A DNA stretch of 64,000 nt, taken from Hyphomonadaceae bacterium. GTDB taxonomy: Bacteria; Pseudomonadota; Alphaproteobacteria; Caulobacterales; Hyphomonadaceae. Shown here in pieces: positions 1 to 10,317 of this stretch. A model generated the notes under the pieces. The model had not been told where the DNA came from. It saw only the letters and a list, made by a program, of their open reading frames with translations, and did no database searches. The stretch covers positions 1-64,000 of the forward strand of contig JALHLR010000001.1 in the NCBI GenBank assembly GCA_022844475.1, written 5' to 3'. Every line of letters begins with the position of its first letter. Within the stretch, counting starts at the first letter, position 1. The position numbers and the translations under genes are program-made.

Positions 1-246
1 GGCGCCTGCACGCTGGCCTTTCATCCCGAGGATGTGACGCTGGAGCGTGCGAGCCCCGGCTGCCTGCGATTCGTGGTGCGGGTGGCAGGGCCTGTGCGTG
101 GCGGCTACCTTCCGGCAACGTTTGCGGGAGCAACCTGGATGTGTCCGCTGGCAGTTGCGGCCCCGCATGAGGGCGCGCTGCTGAATGCGTTCGTCGACCG
201 GTCGCGGGTGATGATGTTCGATACCGAGGGCAAAGCGCTGACCTGA
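1..246 (+). CDS. ABC transporter ATP-binding protein, C-terminal TOBE end (partial)
   Basis: The 5' end lies outside the window; 81 codons remain, read in frame from base 1 to a TGA at 244. The visible part has the pattern of the TOBE domain that closes MalK/FbpC/PotA-type importer ATPases: an early LAFHPEDVTLE segment (family pattern 'xxRPEDVxL'), a beta-rich middle, and a terminal DRSRVMMFDTEGKAL like the 'dpervhlFdxxG' ending of the family. TOBE domains regulate these ATPases or sense substrate. No Walker motif is visible because the nucleotide-binding domain is upstream, so substrate class cannot be told. Confidence 0.6.
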   Translation, partial: GACTLAFHPEDVTLERASPGCLRFVVRVAGPVRGGYLPATFAGATWMCPLAVAAPHEGALLNAFVDRSRVMMFDTEGKALT

Positions 247-355
247 CTGCCCTTCCTTCAGGCGCCACAATGTTTTTGCGTTCGCCGCCGCTTCAAAGTC
301 GGACGAACTTGTCCTAAGCATTGTGAAGGAAACGCGACGGCGGGAACCAACACTG

Positions 356-1816
356 ATGAATCTTCTGCCTTTCGCGCTGGTCGCGTATCTCGTCATGCAG
401 TTCGGGATCGCGTTTTTCGCATCGCGTTTCATCAAGGTAGAAGCGGATTATTTCGTTGCCGGGCGAAAGCTGGGCGTTTTTGCCGTGGCAATGTCGGTGT
501 TCGCGACCTGGTTCGGCGCGGAGGCGGTTGTCGGAGCTTCAGGCTCGGTCGCGGAGCAGGGGCTATCAGCCAGCAGCGCAGACCCGTTCGGCTATACGCT
601 CTGTCTCCTGGCAATGGCGACCTTCATCGCCTTCAAGCTGCGCGAAGCTGGGGTGATGACGTTCGTCGATTTCTTCCGGCAGCGCTTCGGACCGACCGCC
701 AATACGCTTGCAGCCTTGCTGAGCATTCCAAGCTCGCTGTTCTGGGCTTCTGCGCAGCTGCTGGCGCTGGGCTATGTCGTGTCCGAGGTGACGACGCTGG
801 ACCTTGCGACATGCCTCGCCATCGCGACGGTCGTGATCGTCGCCTACACGGCGGTGGGCGGGCTCTTCGGGGACGTAATCACCGACATCGTGCAGGGCAG
901 CATCCTGATTATCGGGTTGGTTGTGCTGCTGATCGCGGTGCTGGCGAGCAATGATTTCTCGTTCGCCAATATCGCGCCAGAGCAGCTGTCGTTCGTCGCG
1001 CTCGATGAGACGGGCGCACCCGTGAGCCTGCTGGCGACGCTGAACACCTGGATGATCCCTGTTGTTGGCTCTCTGGTGGTGCAGGAGGCGATCTCCCGCT
1101 TTCTCGGGGCGACCTCGGCGTCTGTGGCGCGGAAGGGCTGTTATCTGGCGGCAGCGTTGTACCTGGTGATCGGGTCGATTCCGGTGATCATTGGTCTCCT
1201 GGGCGCTGCGGCGGGGTTCGTGCCGGACGGCGGGCCCGACCAGTTCCTGCCGCAGCTGGCGCAACAGTATCTCGACCCGGTGCTCTATGTGATCGTGATG
1301 GGCGCGCTGGTGTCCGCCATCCTGTCGACAGTGGATACGACATTGCTGGCGATCTCGGCGATTGCGACGCGCAACCTGGTGGAGCCTATGGCGCCCAACC
1401 TGTCGCAGAAGAGCCGCGTGCGGGTGGGCCGGGTGATCACGGCCCTGACCGGCATTGCGGCGTTCGCCACTGCGGCTTCCGGCGAGAGCATTCAGGGGCT
1501 GGTGGAGATCGCCTCGTCCTTCGGCTCGGCCGGTATCGTTGTGGCCCTGATGTTCGGTTTGCACTCGAAGCTGGGCGACGAGCGCGCAGCCGTGGCAGCG
1601 CTGCTGACCGGGCTGGCGATGAGCTTCTTCGGCAACGGCGTCGTGTCGTGGGGCTACAGCCTGTTCGCAGGAGAGGAAGCGGCGGCGGCGCTTCCCTGGT
1701 ATTTCCAGGCCAATGACGAGAGCGGCTATGTGCTGGCCGTACTCGCGGCGCTCGTGGCGTATATGGGCGTGGCGCTGGTCACGGCGCGGGGCGGGCGGCC
1801 GGTGGCGGCGGAGTAA
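356..1816 (+). CDS. Sodium:solute symporter (SSS) family transporter
   Basis: Inner-membrane Na+-coupled symporter of 486 aa with about 13 hydrophobic segments. The family signature regions are visible: GLFGDVITDIVQGSILIIG near residue 175 and a GALVSAILSTVDTTLLAISA segment near residue 320, the second SSS signature. Substrate is not evident; the protein resembles SSS members annotated as proline, pantothenate or generic solute symporters. The ATG at 356 is preferred because it puts the first membrane helix at the N-terminus; an in-frame GTG at 323 would add 11 charged residues. It stands alone, convergent with the DUF885 gene 12 bp downstream. Confidence 0.88.
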   Translation: MNLLPFALVAYLVMQFGIAFFASRFIKVEADYFVAGRKLGVFAVAMSVFATWFGAEAVVGASGSVAEQGLSASSADPFGYTLCLLAMATFIAFKLREAGVMTFVDFFRQRFGPTANTLAALLSIPSSLFWASAQLLALGYVVSEVTTLDLATCLAIATVVIVAYTAVGGLFGDVITDIVQGSILIIGLVVLLIAVLASNDFSFANIAPEQLSFVALDETGAPVSLLATLNTWMIPVVGSLVVQEAISRFLGATSASVARKGCYLAAALYLVIGSIPVIIGLLGAAAGFVPDGGPDQFLPQLAQQYLDPVLYVIVMGALVSAILSTVDTTLLAISAIATRNLVEPMAPNLSQKSRVRVGRVITALTGIAAFATAASGESIQGLVEIASSFGSAGIVVALMFGLHSKLGDERAAVAALLTGLAMSFFGNGVVSWGYSLFAGEEAAAALPWYFQANDESGYVLAVLAALVAYMGVALVTARGGRPVAAE

Positions 1817-1827
1817 CTGCAGGCAGA

Positions 1828-3597
1828 TCAGTCCTCATCCGCATACGGATCAGGCCCACCGTCCGCGATCCATTCATCGATCCTCGCGGTCAGCACCGGC
1901 AGCGGAACCGAGCCGAGTTGCAGCACGGTGTCATGGAAGTAGCGGATGTCGAACTTCGGCCCAAGCGCAGCTTCGGCCTTTGCACGCGCTTCGACGATGG
2001 CCATTTCGCCGAGATAGTAGCTCAGCGCCTGGCCGGGCCAGGAGATGTAACGGTCTACCTCCGTCGTGACCTCGTGTGATGCGAGGGCCGTGTTGTCGAG
2101 CATGAACCTGATCGCCTCTTCACGCGTCCAGCCTTTCGCATGCACGCCAGTGTCGACGACGAGGCGGGCGGCGCGCCACATCTGGTAGCTTAGCATGCCG
2201 AAGACTTCGTAGGGCGTCTCGTAGATGCCCATCTCCTCGCCAAGCAGTTCCGTGTAGAGCGCCCAGCCCTCGCCATAGGCCGAGATGTAGCTGCGGCGGC
2301 GGAAGTCGGGCTGGCCGGTCTGTTCCTCAGCGAGCGGGATCTGGAAGGAGTGCCCGGGCGCGCTTTCGTGGAGCGTGAGGGCGGGCAGCGAGTAGAGCGC
2401 GCGCGAGGGCAGGTTGTAGGTGTTGAGAAGATAGCCGCCCGAGCCGCCGCGGCCGGCGGTGTAGAAGGGCGCGATGTCGTCCGGCACGGGGCGGATGGCG
2501 AAGCGTGCGCGGGGCAGGCGGCCGAAATACAGGTGTGCCTTGCCGTCGAATGACTTCGCGATCCACGCGGCGCGGTTGAGCAGTTCCTGCGGTGTCTTCG
2601 CGTAGAATTGCGGATCGGTACGAAGGAAGGCGAGGAACTCCGGGAGCGTGCCGGTGAAGCCCGCGAGGGTCTTCTGCTCCTCCATGCGGGCGCGGATCCG
2701 GGCAACCTCCCTGATGCCGATCTGATGGATCTCGTCTGCGGTCAGATCGAGCGTGGTGAACTCGCGGATCTGCGCGCTGTAGTAGGACTCGCCATCGGGC
2801 AGGCTGGTTGCGGCAAGCTTTGTGGTGGTGCGGGGGAAGTATTCCGTCGTGTAGTAGGCGTGGACCTTGGCGTAGGCGGGGAAGACCTTTTGAGCGATGA
2901 CCTTGCTCGCTTCGGCCTGCAGGGCGGCGCGAGTCTCGCCGGGGATCGATTGGGGCAGGCTCCTGAAGGGCTCGTAGAATGCGGACTGCTCAGGCGTCTT
3001 CTCGTCATAGGCGGCGGTGATCGAGCGGTCGCGGCCTTCGAGCGTCACGCGGGGCGGGGTGAATCCGCGGGCGAGGCCGAGCTTCATGTTGGCGATCTCG
3101 TCATCGAAATAGCGCGGCGTGTCGGCAAGGCGCGCGATGTAGGCGCGTGCCTGCGCCTCATTGAGGAAAGCGCGCGGGGCCGAGCTGGCGACGCTGGTCC
3201 AGAATGTGGTGTCGGCGTTGAGGGGCTTTTCGTGTTCGCGGAACCGGATGCGCAGGATGTTGATGGCGATTTGCTCGCGATAGATTCCGTAGTTGATCCG
3301 CTGCTCCTGAGAGAGCGTGGCGGGATCGATGGCGTCGAGGCGCTGCATGACATCCTGCCAGTAGGAGAGGCGTGTGGCCTGCGTGGCGGGATCAACGCGC
3401 GGCCATGTGGTGAGCCCCGGGGCGCCGCCGGTGTCGTCTTCTTGGCCGTCGGTCGGGTCGATGGATTTGCGCCAGTCCCATTCGGCTTCGTAGATCGCGC
3501 GGAATCGCTGGTCAGCAGCGGTTTCAGGGCTGTCGGCAGGACGCGTTGCGCAGGCGGCGAGACCGGCTAAGGCGAGGGCCAGGAATGCGCGCTTCAT
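1828..3597 (-). CDS. DUF885 family lipoprotein (putative metallopeptidase)
   Basis: A 589-aa exported protein with a lipoprotein signal (MKRAFLALALAGLAAC, lipobox Cys16) followed by a full-length DUF885 domain. The metal-site-like motif HESAPGH lies at residues 410-416, and a second conserved acidic stretch SAYGEGWALYTE follows about 35 residues on, as in this family. DUF885 proteins are zinc-peptidase-like, and several are reported or predicted to be di-/tripeptidases or carboxypeptidases; substrate here is unknown. It is one of five peptidase-type exported or cell-bound proteins in the window. Convergent with the symporter, and 49 bp downstream of the acyl-CoA dehydrogenase stop on the same strand. 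Confidence 0.88.
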   Translation of the reverse strand: MKRAFLALALAGLAACATRPADSPETAADQRFRAIYEAEWDWRKSIDPTDGQEDDTGGAPGLTTWPRVDPATQATRLSYWQDVMQRLDAIDPATLSQEQRINYGIYREQIAINILRIRFREHEKPLNADTTFWTSVASSAPRAFLNEAQARAYIARLADTPRYFDDEIANMKLGLARGFTPPRVTLEGRDRSITAAYDEKTPEQSAFYEPFRSLPQSIPGETRAALQAEASKVIAQKVFPAYAKVHAYYTTEYFPRTTTKLAATSLPDGESYYSAQIREFTTLDLTADEIHQIGIREVARIRARMEEQKTLAGFTGTLPEFLAFLRTDPQFYAKTPQELLNRAAWIAKSFDGKAHLYFGRLPRARFAIRPVPDDIAPFYTAGRGGSGGYLLNTYNLPSRALYSLPALTLHESAPGHSFQIPLAEEQTGQPDFRRRSYISAYGEGWALYTELLGEEMGIYETPYEVFGMLSYQMWRAARLVVDTGVHAKGWTREEAIRFMLDNTALASHEVTTEVDRYISWPGQALSYYLGEMAIVEARAKAEAALGPKFDIRYFHDTVLQLGSVPLPVLTARIDEWIADGGPDPYADED

Positions 3598-3646
3598 TTA
3601 TGTCCCCTTGGGTCAGAGGGAGCGTTTGCTGGCGTTCGGCAACTCG

Positions 3647-5404
3647 TCAATCCCACAGACTGCCGGCAGAGGCGTGCACGGCCTCGGCGCCTTCGCTGAG
3701 CGCGCGGGCCGTTCCTGCTGCGCGAACGAGGGTGTCGCCGGCAAAGAAGGAGGCGAGCACGAGCGAGCTGGTGTCGTCTGTGCTGTCGCGCGCGGCGTGG
3801 GCGGAGCGGCAGAGGAAGTAGCCGCCGACGACGTCGCCAGCGAGTTTGAGATAGGTGGTGGCGGCCGCGAGGGCCTTGTCGCGGTTCGTGCTCATCTCGG
3901 CGAGCATATAGTCGGTGGCGCTTTCGAGCGCGTCGGCGCCCTGGTCGAGGACCACGCCGAGATAGCCAAAACTTGAGTCGTTGATGCGGGCGAGTTCCTC
4001 GGCATGGCCGCGGATTTCGGCAAGCATCGCGCGCATTGCTGCGCCGCCATCCATGGAGAGCTTGCGGCCGGCGAGGTCGATCGCCTGGATGCCGTTGGTA
4101 CCTTCGTAGATCGGCGTGATGCGGGCATCGAGATAGAACTGCGCGGCAGCAGTCTCGTCCATGAAGCCCATGCCGCCGTGTATCTGCACGCCGAGATTGG
4201 TGACGTCGATTGCGCGGTCGGTGGACCATGCCTTGGCGAGCGGGGTGAGCAGGTCTTCGCGCGCCCTGGCCTGCTTGCGCTCGGCTTCGTCCGGGTGGTG
4301 TTCGGCGATGTCGGCTGCGGCGCCGCAGGCGTAGCAGATGGCGCGGGCGGCCTGCACGTTGGCGGCCATCGTCATGAGCATGCGCTGCACGTCGGGATGG
4401 CGGATGATGGGGACGGCGCCCCTCTCGCCTGAGATGGAGCCCTGGCGGCGATCCTTCGCGTAGGCGACACCGGCCTGCAGCGCTGCTTCGCCGACTGCGA
4501 CACCTTCGAGGCCGACATTGAGACGCGCGGAGTTCATCATCGTGAACATGGCCGCAAGGCCCTTGTTCTCTTCGCCGACCAGCCAGCCCCTGGCGCCGCT
4601 GTACTCCATCACACAGGTCGGCGAGGCGTGGATGCCCATCTTGTGCTCGAGGCCGATGCACTTGAACGCGTTGCGGTCGCCCAGCGAGCCATCCGGGTTC
4701 ACGAAGAATTTCGGCGCGACGAAGAGCGAGATGCCCTTCGAGCCGGCCGGAGCATCAGGCAGGCGCGCGAGCACCAGCTGGATGATGTTCTCCGTCATGT
4801 CGTGGTCGCCCCACGTGATGTAGATCTTCTGGCCCGAGATGCTGTACGAGCCATCGCCGTTCGGCGTGGCCTTCGTTATCAGCGCACCGACGTCTGAGCC
4901 CGCCTGCGGCTCAGTCAGGTTCATCGCGCCGGTCCACTCGCCGGAGATCAGCCTGGGCAGATACATCTGCTGCAGTTCGGGTGAGCCGTGTGCGAGCAGC
5001 GCCTCGATGGCGCCGAAGGACAGAAGCGGGCACAACCCGAATGACATGTTGGCGCCGTGGATCATCTCGAACACGGCGAGCGCGAGTGGCTTGGGCAGGC
5101 CCTGTCCGCCGAACGCCTCCGGGAAGGCGAGGCCCATCCATCCGCCGTCGACAAACTGGCGATAGGCGTCAGCGAGTCCGGGGGCGGCGATGACGCCGTT
5201 GTCGCCAAGCTTCGCGCCGGTCTTGTGACCGATGGGATTGAGTGGGGCGAGCACGTCGCGTGCGAGCCTGTTCGCCTCGTCCAGGATGGGCGCGACGAGA
5301 TCGGGATCAAAATTGGGGAAGGCGCCGGTGGCGGCCAATTCATCCAGCCGCGCGATGCGGGCGAGGGTGTGGGTGATCTGCGAGATGGGAGCGTTGTAGG
5401 GCAT
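3647..5404 (-). CDS. Acyl-CoA dehydrogenase (long, C-terminal-extended type)
   Basis: A 585-aa FAD-dependent acyl-CoA dehydrogenase that would perform the first oxidation of fatty-acid beta-oxidation or a related acyl-CoA oxidation. It is longer than the classical 380-aa enzymes and has the N-terminal helical extension and C-terminal extra domain of the AcdB/'acyl-CoA dehydrogenase C-terminal-like' subgroup. Visible motifs: NLTEPQAGSDVGA (FAD/substrate loop), QIHGGMGFMDE, and PIYEGTNGIQAIDL, whose Glu is the expected catalytic base. Start at 5404 (MPYNAPISQ) matches the family; an in-frame upstream extension to 5467 is low-complexity and looks non-coding. Physiological chain length is not inferable. 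Confidence 0.93.
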   Translation of the reverse strand: MPYNAPISQITHTLARIARLDELAATGAFPNFDPDLVAPILDEANRLARDVLAPLNPIGHKTGAKLGDNGVIAAPGLADAYRQFVDGGWMGLAFPEAFGGQGLPKPLALAVFEMIHGANMSFGLCPLLSFGAIEALLAHGSPELQQMYLPRLISGEWTGAMNLTEPQAGSDVGALITKATPNGDGSYSISGQKIYITWGDHDMTENIIQLVLARLPDAPAGSKGISLFVAPKFFVNPDGSLGDRNAFKCIGLEHKMGIHASPTCVMEYSGARGWLVGEENKGLAAMFTMMNSARLNVGLEGVAVGEAALQAGVAYAKDRRQGSISGERGAVPIIRHPDVQRMLMTMAANVQAARAICYACGAAADIAEHHPDEAERKQARAREDLLTPLAKAWSTDRAIDVTNLGVQIHGGMGFMDETAAAQFYLDARITPIYEGTNGIQAIDLAGRKLSMDGGAAMRAMLAEIRGHAEELARINDSSFGYLGVVLDQGADALESATDYMLAEMSTNRDKALAAATTYLKLAGDVVGGYFLCRSAHAARDSTDDTSSLVLASFFAGDTLVRAAGTARALSEGAEAVHASAGSLWD

Positions 5405-5654
5405 GTTGACTCTGGACCGCCGGACGCCTGCCCGGCACTGGCCCGGTGTGCAGCCGGGGACCAACACCAGTCAACCCGATAGACGGCCAGACCGACCAAG
5501 GTGGTCAGGAGTGTTCGCCTCCCCGGAATGCAGAGCCATACGAGCGGCAACTCTGCGCCTTCGCGACGAGCTGCTCGAGATCGATGATCTCCTGCCTTGG
5601 GCCGTCGCGACCTTTTCGTCAGCTAGCCGGTCAGGGGCGCGGCGGTCCAGAGAA
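5405..5654. other. Intergenic region upstream of the acyl-CoA dehydrogenase
   Basis: About 250 bp between the dehydrogenase start and the DUF6152 stop, both genes on the minus strand. It should hold the dehydrogenase promoter. I found no convincing -35/-10 pair, palindrome or terminator here, and the reading frames that cross it do not resemble any family. Confidence 0.3.
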
Positions 5655-6014
5655 CTACCGCATCAGGTTGAAGTTCTTGCCGTCCACGGTGATGGCGAGG
5701 GCTTTCCATTCGTTGGCGCGCTCGCTGTGCGGTTGAACGTCGACGGTGACGGTCTTGCCGACTTTCAGCGCTTCCCTCTGCAGGCCGCGGTCGATCATGC
5801 GTTGCAGGGGGGAAAGCCAGACTTCCTGTTTCTTGCCTGCGACGGTGACGAAGAGGACGGCGTGGGGCTGTTCCCATTTCAGCTCGGAAATCGTTCCGGT
5901 GACCTTCTGCTGTTTCGCTGAGTCATAGGCGTCCCACCCATGGTGGGCGAAGGCGGTTCCGGTGATGGCGGCTGTCGAAAGGGCCGCGGCGAGGGCGATC
6001 GCAACGATACGCAT
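5655..6014 (-). CDS. DUF6152 family exported protein
   Basis: A 119-aa secreted protein: signal peptide (cleavage after AFA, about residue 23) and then AHHGWDAYD, a TGTI segment, EQPHAVLFV and a GLQRE/VGKTVTVDVQP stretch. This layout (HHGW...TGTI...PHA...) is the pattern of DUF6152, a family of small periplasmic proteins of unknown function, possibly metal-binding through the N-terminal His pair. It is monocistronic in appearance: 250 bp separate it from the downstream dehydrogenase and about 120 bp from fumC. No molecular role is assigned. Confidence 0.75.
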   Translation of the reverse strand: MRIVAIALAAALSTAAITGTAFAHHGWDAYDSAKQQKVTGTISELKWEQPHAVLFVTVAGKKQEVWLSPLQRMIDRGLQREALKVGKTVTVDVQPHSERANEWKALAITVDGKNFNLMR

Positions 6015-6135
6015 GGCGTCATACTCCTTGCTGCGCTGGCGGCGTCATCTCTGGCGCCGCGAGCATGGTGCAACAGGTAGATGGGACGGTCGAGGCGTAA
6101 CCGCCATTTCTGAATCTGGCCCCGGCGACTCCGGG

Positions 6136-7530
<1,395 letters not shown>

Positions 7531-7701
7531 AGCGTGCAGCTCCAGGGTCGTTGTGTCCGCTCGGACTAGACCTGCCCAGCCGCCCGTTCAAGCGTCAAGG
7601 CGGCGCAGTTTCAGAGCTTTTCGGTGTTGTTGTCTGGCGCGCTGTTCCAGAATCGGCCCGGCGGCCTATACGGGTCGGACTTGTCCCGTTGAGAGGCACG
7701 C

Positions 7702-8076
7702 TTGGACGCCGACGATCACCCACCCACACCCTGGACGCGCCATGGCAAGGTGCGCGCGCGGCTTGAGCAGGACGGTGCGCTTGAGATCGGCGTCGATGGG
7801 CTCACGACGCAGGCGAAGTATTACAAGCCGCTTCTGAAGGAGTTTTTCAGGCTGCACTTTCGCGTCCGGCCGCGCTGGGGCGACTGGTCGGCGCATATTG
7901 CGATGGAGTTCACGGGCGATCCGCCACACATGGACCTCGACAACCTGGCCAAGGCGATGCTGGACAGCGCGGTGGGCGCGGCGTTTCACGACGACAGTCA
8001 GGTGGCTCGGCTGCTGGTGGAACGGCGGGTGGCCGAGCGTGAGGGCGTATGGATGCGGCTTGCACCGATGGGCTGA
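7702..8076 (+). CDS. RusA-like endodeoxyribonuclease
   Basis: A 124-aa protein matching RusA-type Holliday-junction resolvases. The catalytic pattern HMDLDNLAKAMLD supplies Asp78, Asp80 and Lys84 with the same D-x-D-x3-K spacing as E. coli RusA (Asp70, Asp72, Lys76), and FHDDSQV (Asp97/98) supplies the later acidic residue. RusA resolves four-way DNA junctions and is usually phage-borne; here no other phage gene is near. The start is a TTG at 7702 preceded by GAGAGG at 7691. It could be a domesticated prophage gene or the RusA-like enzyme found on some alphaproteobacterial chromosomes. Confidence 0.75.
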   Translation: MDADDHPPTPWTRHGKVRARLEQDGALEIGVDGLTTQAKYYKPLLKEFFRLHFRVRPRWGDWSAHIAMEFTGDPPHMDLDNLAKAMLDSAVGAAFHDDSQVARLLVERRVAEREGVWMRLAPMG

Positions 8077-8241
8077 CGTGCTGCCTTACGCGGGCGGCAT
8101 TTCACCAGGAATTGCGTACGTGCCTGGATCGACAGGTGGGGTCGACGGAATTAGCGTCTCGCAACGTTGATCGAACGGCAGCGTATATGCACGGGAAATA
8201 TCCCGGCATTGCGAACCGGAAAACTGCCTCGGGAGGGTTTC

Positions 8242-9327
8242 ATGAGACTATTGACAATCGGCGCATCGCTCGCCGCGATTGCGTTTGGCGCGATTGCGAT
8301 GCCGGCATCCGCGCAGCAGGCGGCGCTGCCCACATTCAGCGAACTCAAGCCCTGGGACCCGTCCTACGCGGCGCCGCGCACCGCCTGGGGCGCGCCGAAT
8401 CTGCAGGGCGTCTGGTCGACCGCGTCTCTGACGACGCTCACGCGCAACGCACAGAATGGGACCCAGGGGATGGGCTTGGTGATTCCTCAGGAGAAGATCG
8501 ACGCGATCACCGAGAATTCGTACTACAACGTTCGGTTGCGCAACGACAATGAGCGCACGCCCGAGACGGCCGGAGCTGGCGACGGCAAGGGCGGCGGCGA
8601 TGTGAAGGGCTACAACAATTTCTGGATCGATCCGGGGTCGGAATACGCCAGGGTCAATGGCGAGTATCGCTCGTCGTGGATCGTCTCGCCGGCCAACGGA
8701 CAGATCCCGTTCAACCGTGCTGGCAGCGCCGCTGCCGGCTCGCGGATGACGAATGCGCGCGCGTCGACAAACACTGGTCCCGAAATCCGCACCCTGGGCG
8801 ATCGGTGTCTTGTCTCCTTCGCCAACCAGGGCGGACCGCCAATCACCAACGCGATGTACAACAATCACGTGCAGATCGTGCAGACGCCGGACCATGTGAT
8901 GCTGCAGATCGAGATGAATCACGATGCGCGCATTGTCCGGCTGAAGACGGATGGAGAGACGGAGAAGGACCTGCCGGCCAACATCCAGCCCTGGTTCGGC
9001 GACTCGATCGGCTGGTGGGACGGCGACACCCTGGTTGTCGAGACGCGCAATCTGCACCGGCTGCAGGCCCGCGGCCGCATTCCGCTCTCGCAGGAGGGCA
9101 AGGTCATCGAGCGCTTCCGCCGCGTCTCGGACGTCGAGATCGACTACCAGTTCGAGGTGATCGATCCGGTCAGCTATACCGAGACGTGGAAAGGCCAGAT
9201 GCCCATGCGCTACAGCCGGGAGCCGATCTACGAATACGCATGCCACGAAGGGAACCACGCCCTGCCGGGCATTCTGGTTGGCATGGCGCTGGAACTGGAC
9301 ACGGCGCTGGAAGCGGACGGGGAGTAG
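8242..9327 (+). CDS. Exported protein of unknown function, paralog A (WKGE/ACHEGN family)
   Basis: A 361-aa protein with a Sec signal peptide (cleavage near ASA-QQ) and a start at 8242 set by GGGAGGG just upstream. I do not recognise a named domain. Two other members of the same family lie in this window, at 38033-39070 and 56703-57689. Shared blocks in order: PNLQGVWSTAS, RSSWIVSPANGQIP, RCLVSF, YNNHVQIVQTPDHVM, HDARIVRL, WDGDTLVVETRN, ERFRRVSD, TWKGQMP and IYEYACHEGNHAL. After the signal peptide there are only two Cys, one in RCL and one in ACHE, and both are conserved in all three copies, which suggests a disulfide or a metal site in the periplasm. A shared catalytic role is possible but unproven. 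Confidence 0.85.
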   Translation: MRLLTIGASLAAIAFGAIAMPASAQQAALPTFSELKPWDPSYAAPRTAWGAPNLQGVWSTASLTTLTRNAQNGTQGMGLVIPQEKIDAITENSYYNVRLRNDNERTPETAGAGDGKGGGDVKGYNNFWIDPGSEYARVNGEYRSSWIVSPANGQIPFNRAGSAAAGSRMTNARASTNTGPEIRTLGDRCLVSFANQGGPPITNAMYNNHVQIVQTPDHVMLQIEMNHDARIVRLKTDGETEKDLPANIQPWFGDSIGWWDGDTLVVETRNLHRLQARGRIPLSQEGKVIERFRRVSDVEIDYQFEVIDPVSYTETWKGQMPMRYSREPIYEYACHEGNHALPGILVGMALELDTALEADGE

Positions 9328-9332
9328 GGGGC

Positions 9333-9947
9333 TCAGCCGCCCTTCCGCACGCCGCGCAGGAATATCTGCACCGCCCGCCGGGCGCGGGTTTCGATCTGGT
9401 GCAGCGGCATGGTCGCGTTGCTGTCGACCATCAGGCGGAAGCCCGAGTCCTGCATCACCATGCCGAACAGCATGGCGGAGGCCTCGTCCGGGTCTTCGAT
9501 CGCGTACTGGTCGCGTACGGCCGGCGCCGACAGCCAGTTGGCGAGGATTTCCCTTGGGAAGCCCTTGGGCTTGGCCGCATTCATCAGCTCGGGATAGCGC
9601 CGGACTTCGGACACGATCAGCCGCATCAGCGACATCGAGCGGGGATTGGTGAAGTGGCTGACCATCCGGACCAGCACGCCATAGAGTTCGACCTCGATGT
9701 CATCGCCTGGTTCTGGCGCCGGGAAGCGCCCCATGTCCGCGACGTTCTCGATCAGCAGCGCGCCGAGCAGTTCAACCTGGCTCTTGAATTCACGGTAAAT
9801 GGTCTTCTTGGACATGCCGGCCTGGTGGGCGACGGCGTCCATGGTTGCGTGTTCAGGCATTCCATCCAGGAAGATCTTGCGGGCGGCAGCCAATATCCGT
9901 TCCCGCGTGGGGAGGACCTCGGCCGCTTCCTGTGGAATCTGCATCAA
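9333..9947 (-). CDS. TetR/AcrR family transcriptional regulator (efflux-linked)
   Basis: A 204-aa regulator with an N-terminal TetR helix-turn-helix (RERILAAARKIFLDG ... VAHQAGMSKKTIYREF, residues about 15-60) and a C-terminal ligand-binding half resembling the AefR-like class. It is divergent from the RND adaptor-pump genes at 10318-14602, the classical arrangement for a local repressor of efflux. An inverted repeat at 9969-9990 lies just upstream of its start and could be its operator. It converges with paralog A, with only 5 bp between stops. Confidence 0.88.
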   Translation of the reverse strand: MMQIPQEAAEVLPTRERILAAARKIFLDGMPEHATMDAVAHQAGMSKKTIYREFKSQVELLGALLIENVADMGRFPAPEPGDDIEVELYGVLVRMVSHFTNPRSMSLMRLIVSEVRRYPELMNAAKPKGFPREILANWLSAPAVRDQYAIEDPDEASAMLFGMVMQDSGFRLMVDSNATMPLHQIETRARRAVQIFLRGVRKGG

Positions 9948-9968
9948 AGCCTCAGAAGTCTTCGAAAC

Positions 9969-9990
9969 GTGATCAGCTTAACACGATCAC
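9969..9990. promoter_or_regulatory. Candidate TetR operator (inverted repeat)
   Basis: GTGATC, a 10-bp spacer, then GATCAC form a perfect 6-bp inverted repeat 22-43 bp upstream of the tetR-like start, within the divergent region shared with the RND operon. A second repeat, GGAAAC-N6-GTTTCC, lies at 10022-10039. Either could bind the TetR protein; assignment is inference from position and symmetry only. Confidence 0.35.
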
Positions 9991-10017
9991 CATGTTTGCA
10001 GTGTATATCAGGATGAT

Positions 10018-10317
10018 GTAGGGAAACGCCAGAGTTTCCGAGTTTGGGCAAGATGGACCTCCCCGATAAGTCCACGGCCGCCGGTGAGTTTTCGCCTGTT
10101 CCGACAGGGGAAAGCCGCGCGCGCCCGATTTGTCGGAGAAATCACCCACCAAGTTCGATCCGGAGCCAGGGCGTGACTCCCAAAAAGGGGGCATGCACCC
10201 CAGATGCTCGCGGTGGTGTCGCAAAGCCGTTCTCCCGTCCGCCCTTGGATCGGGATGCGCTTTTCGGGGCTCGCGGGAAAGCGACACGGCCTCCCTACGG
10301 ACGCGCAAGGACATAAG
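10018..10317. other. Long upstream region of the RND efflux operon
   Basis: About 300 bp between the divergent control region and the adaptor start. It should carry the operon promoter and 5' leader. Apart from the small repeat at 10022-10039 I see no clear promoter hexamers, riboswitch-like folding or gene; short open frames here have no family resemblance. Confidence 0.3.
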
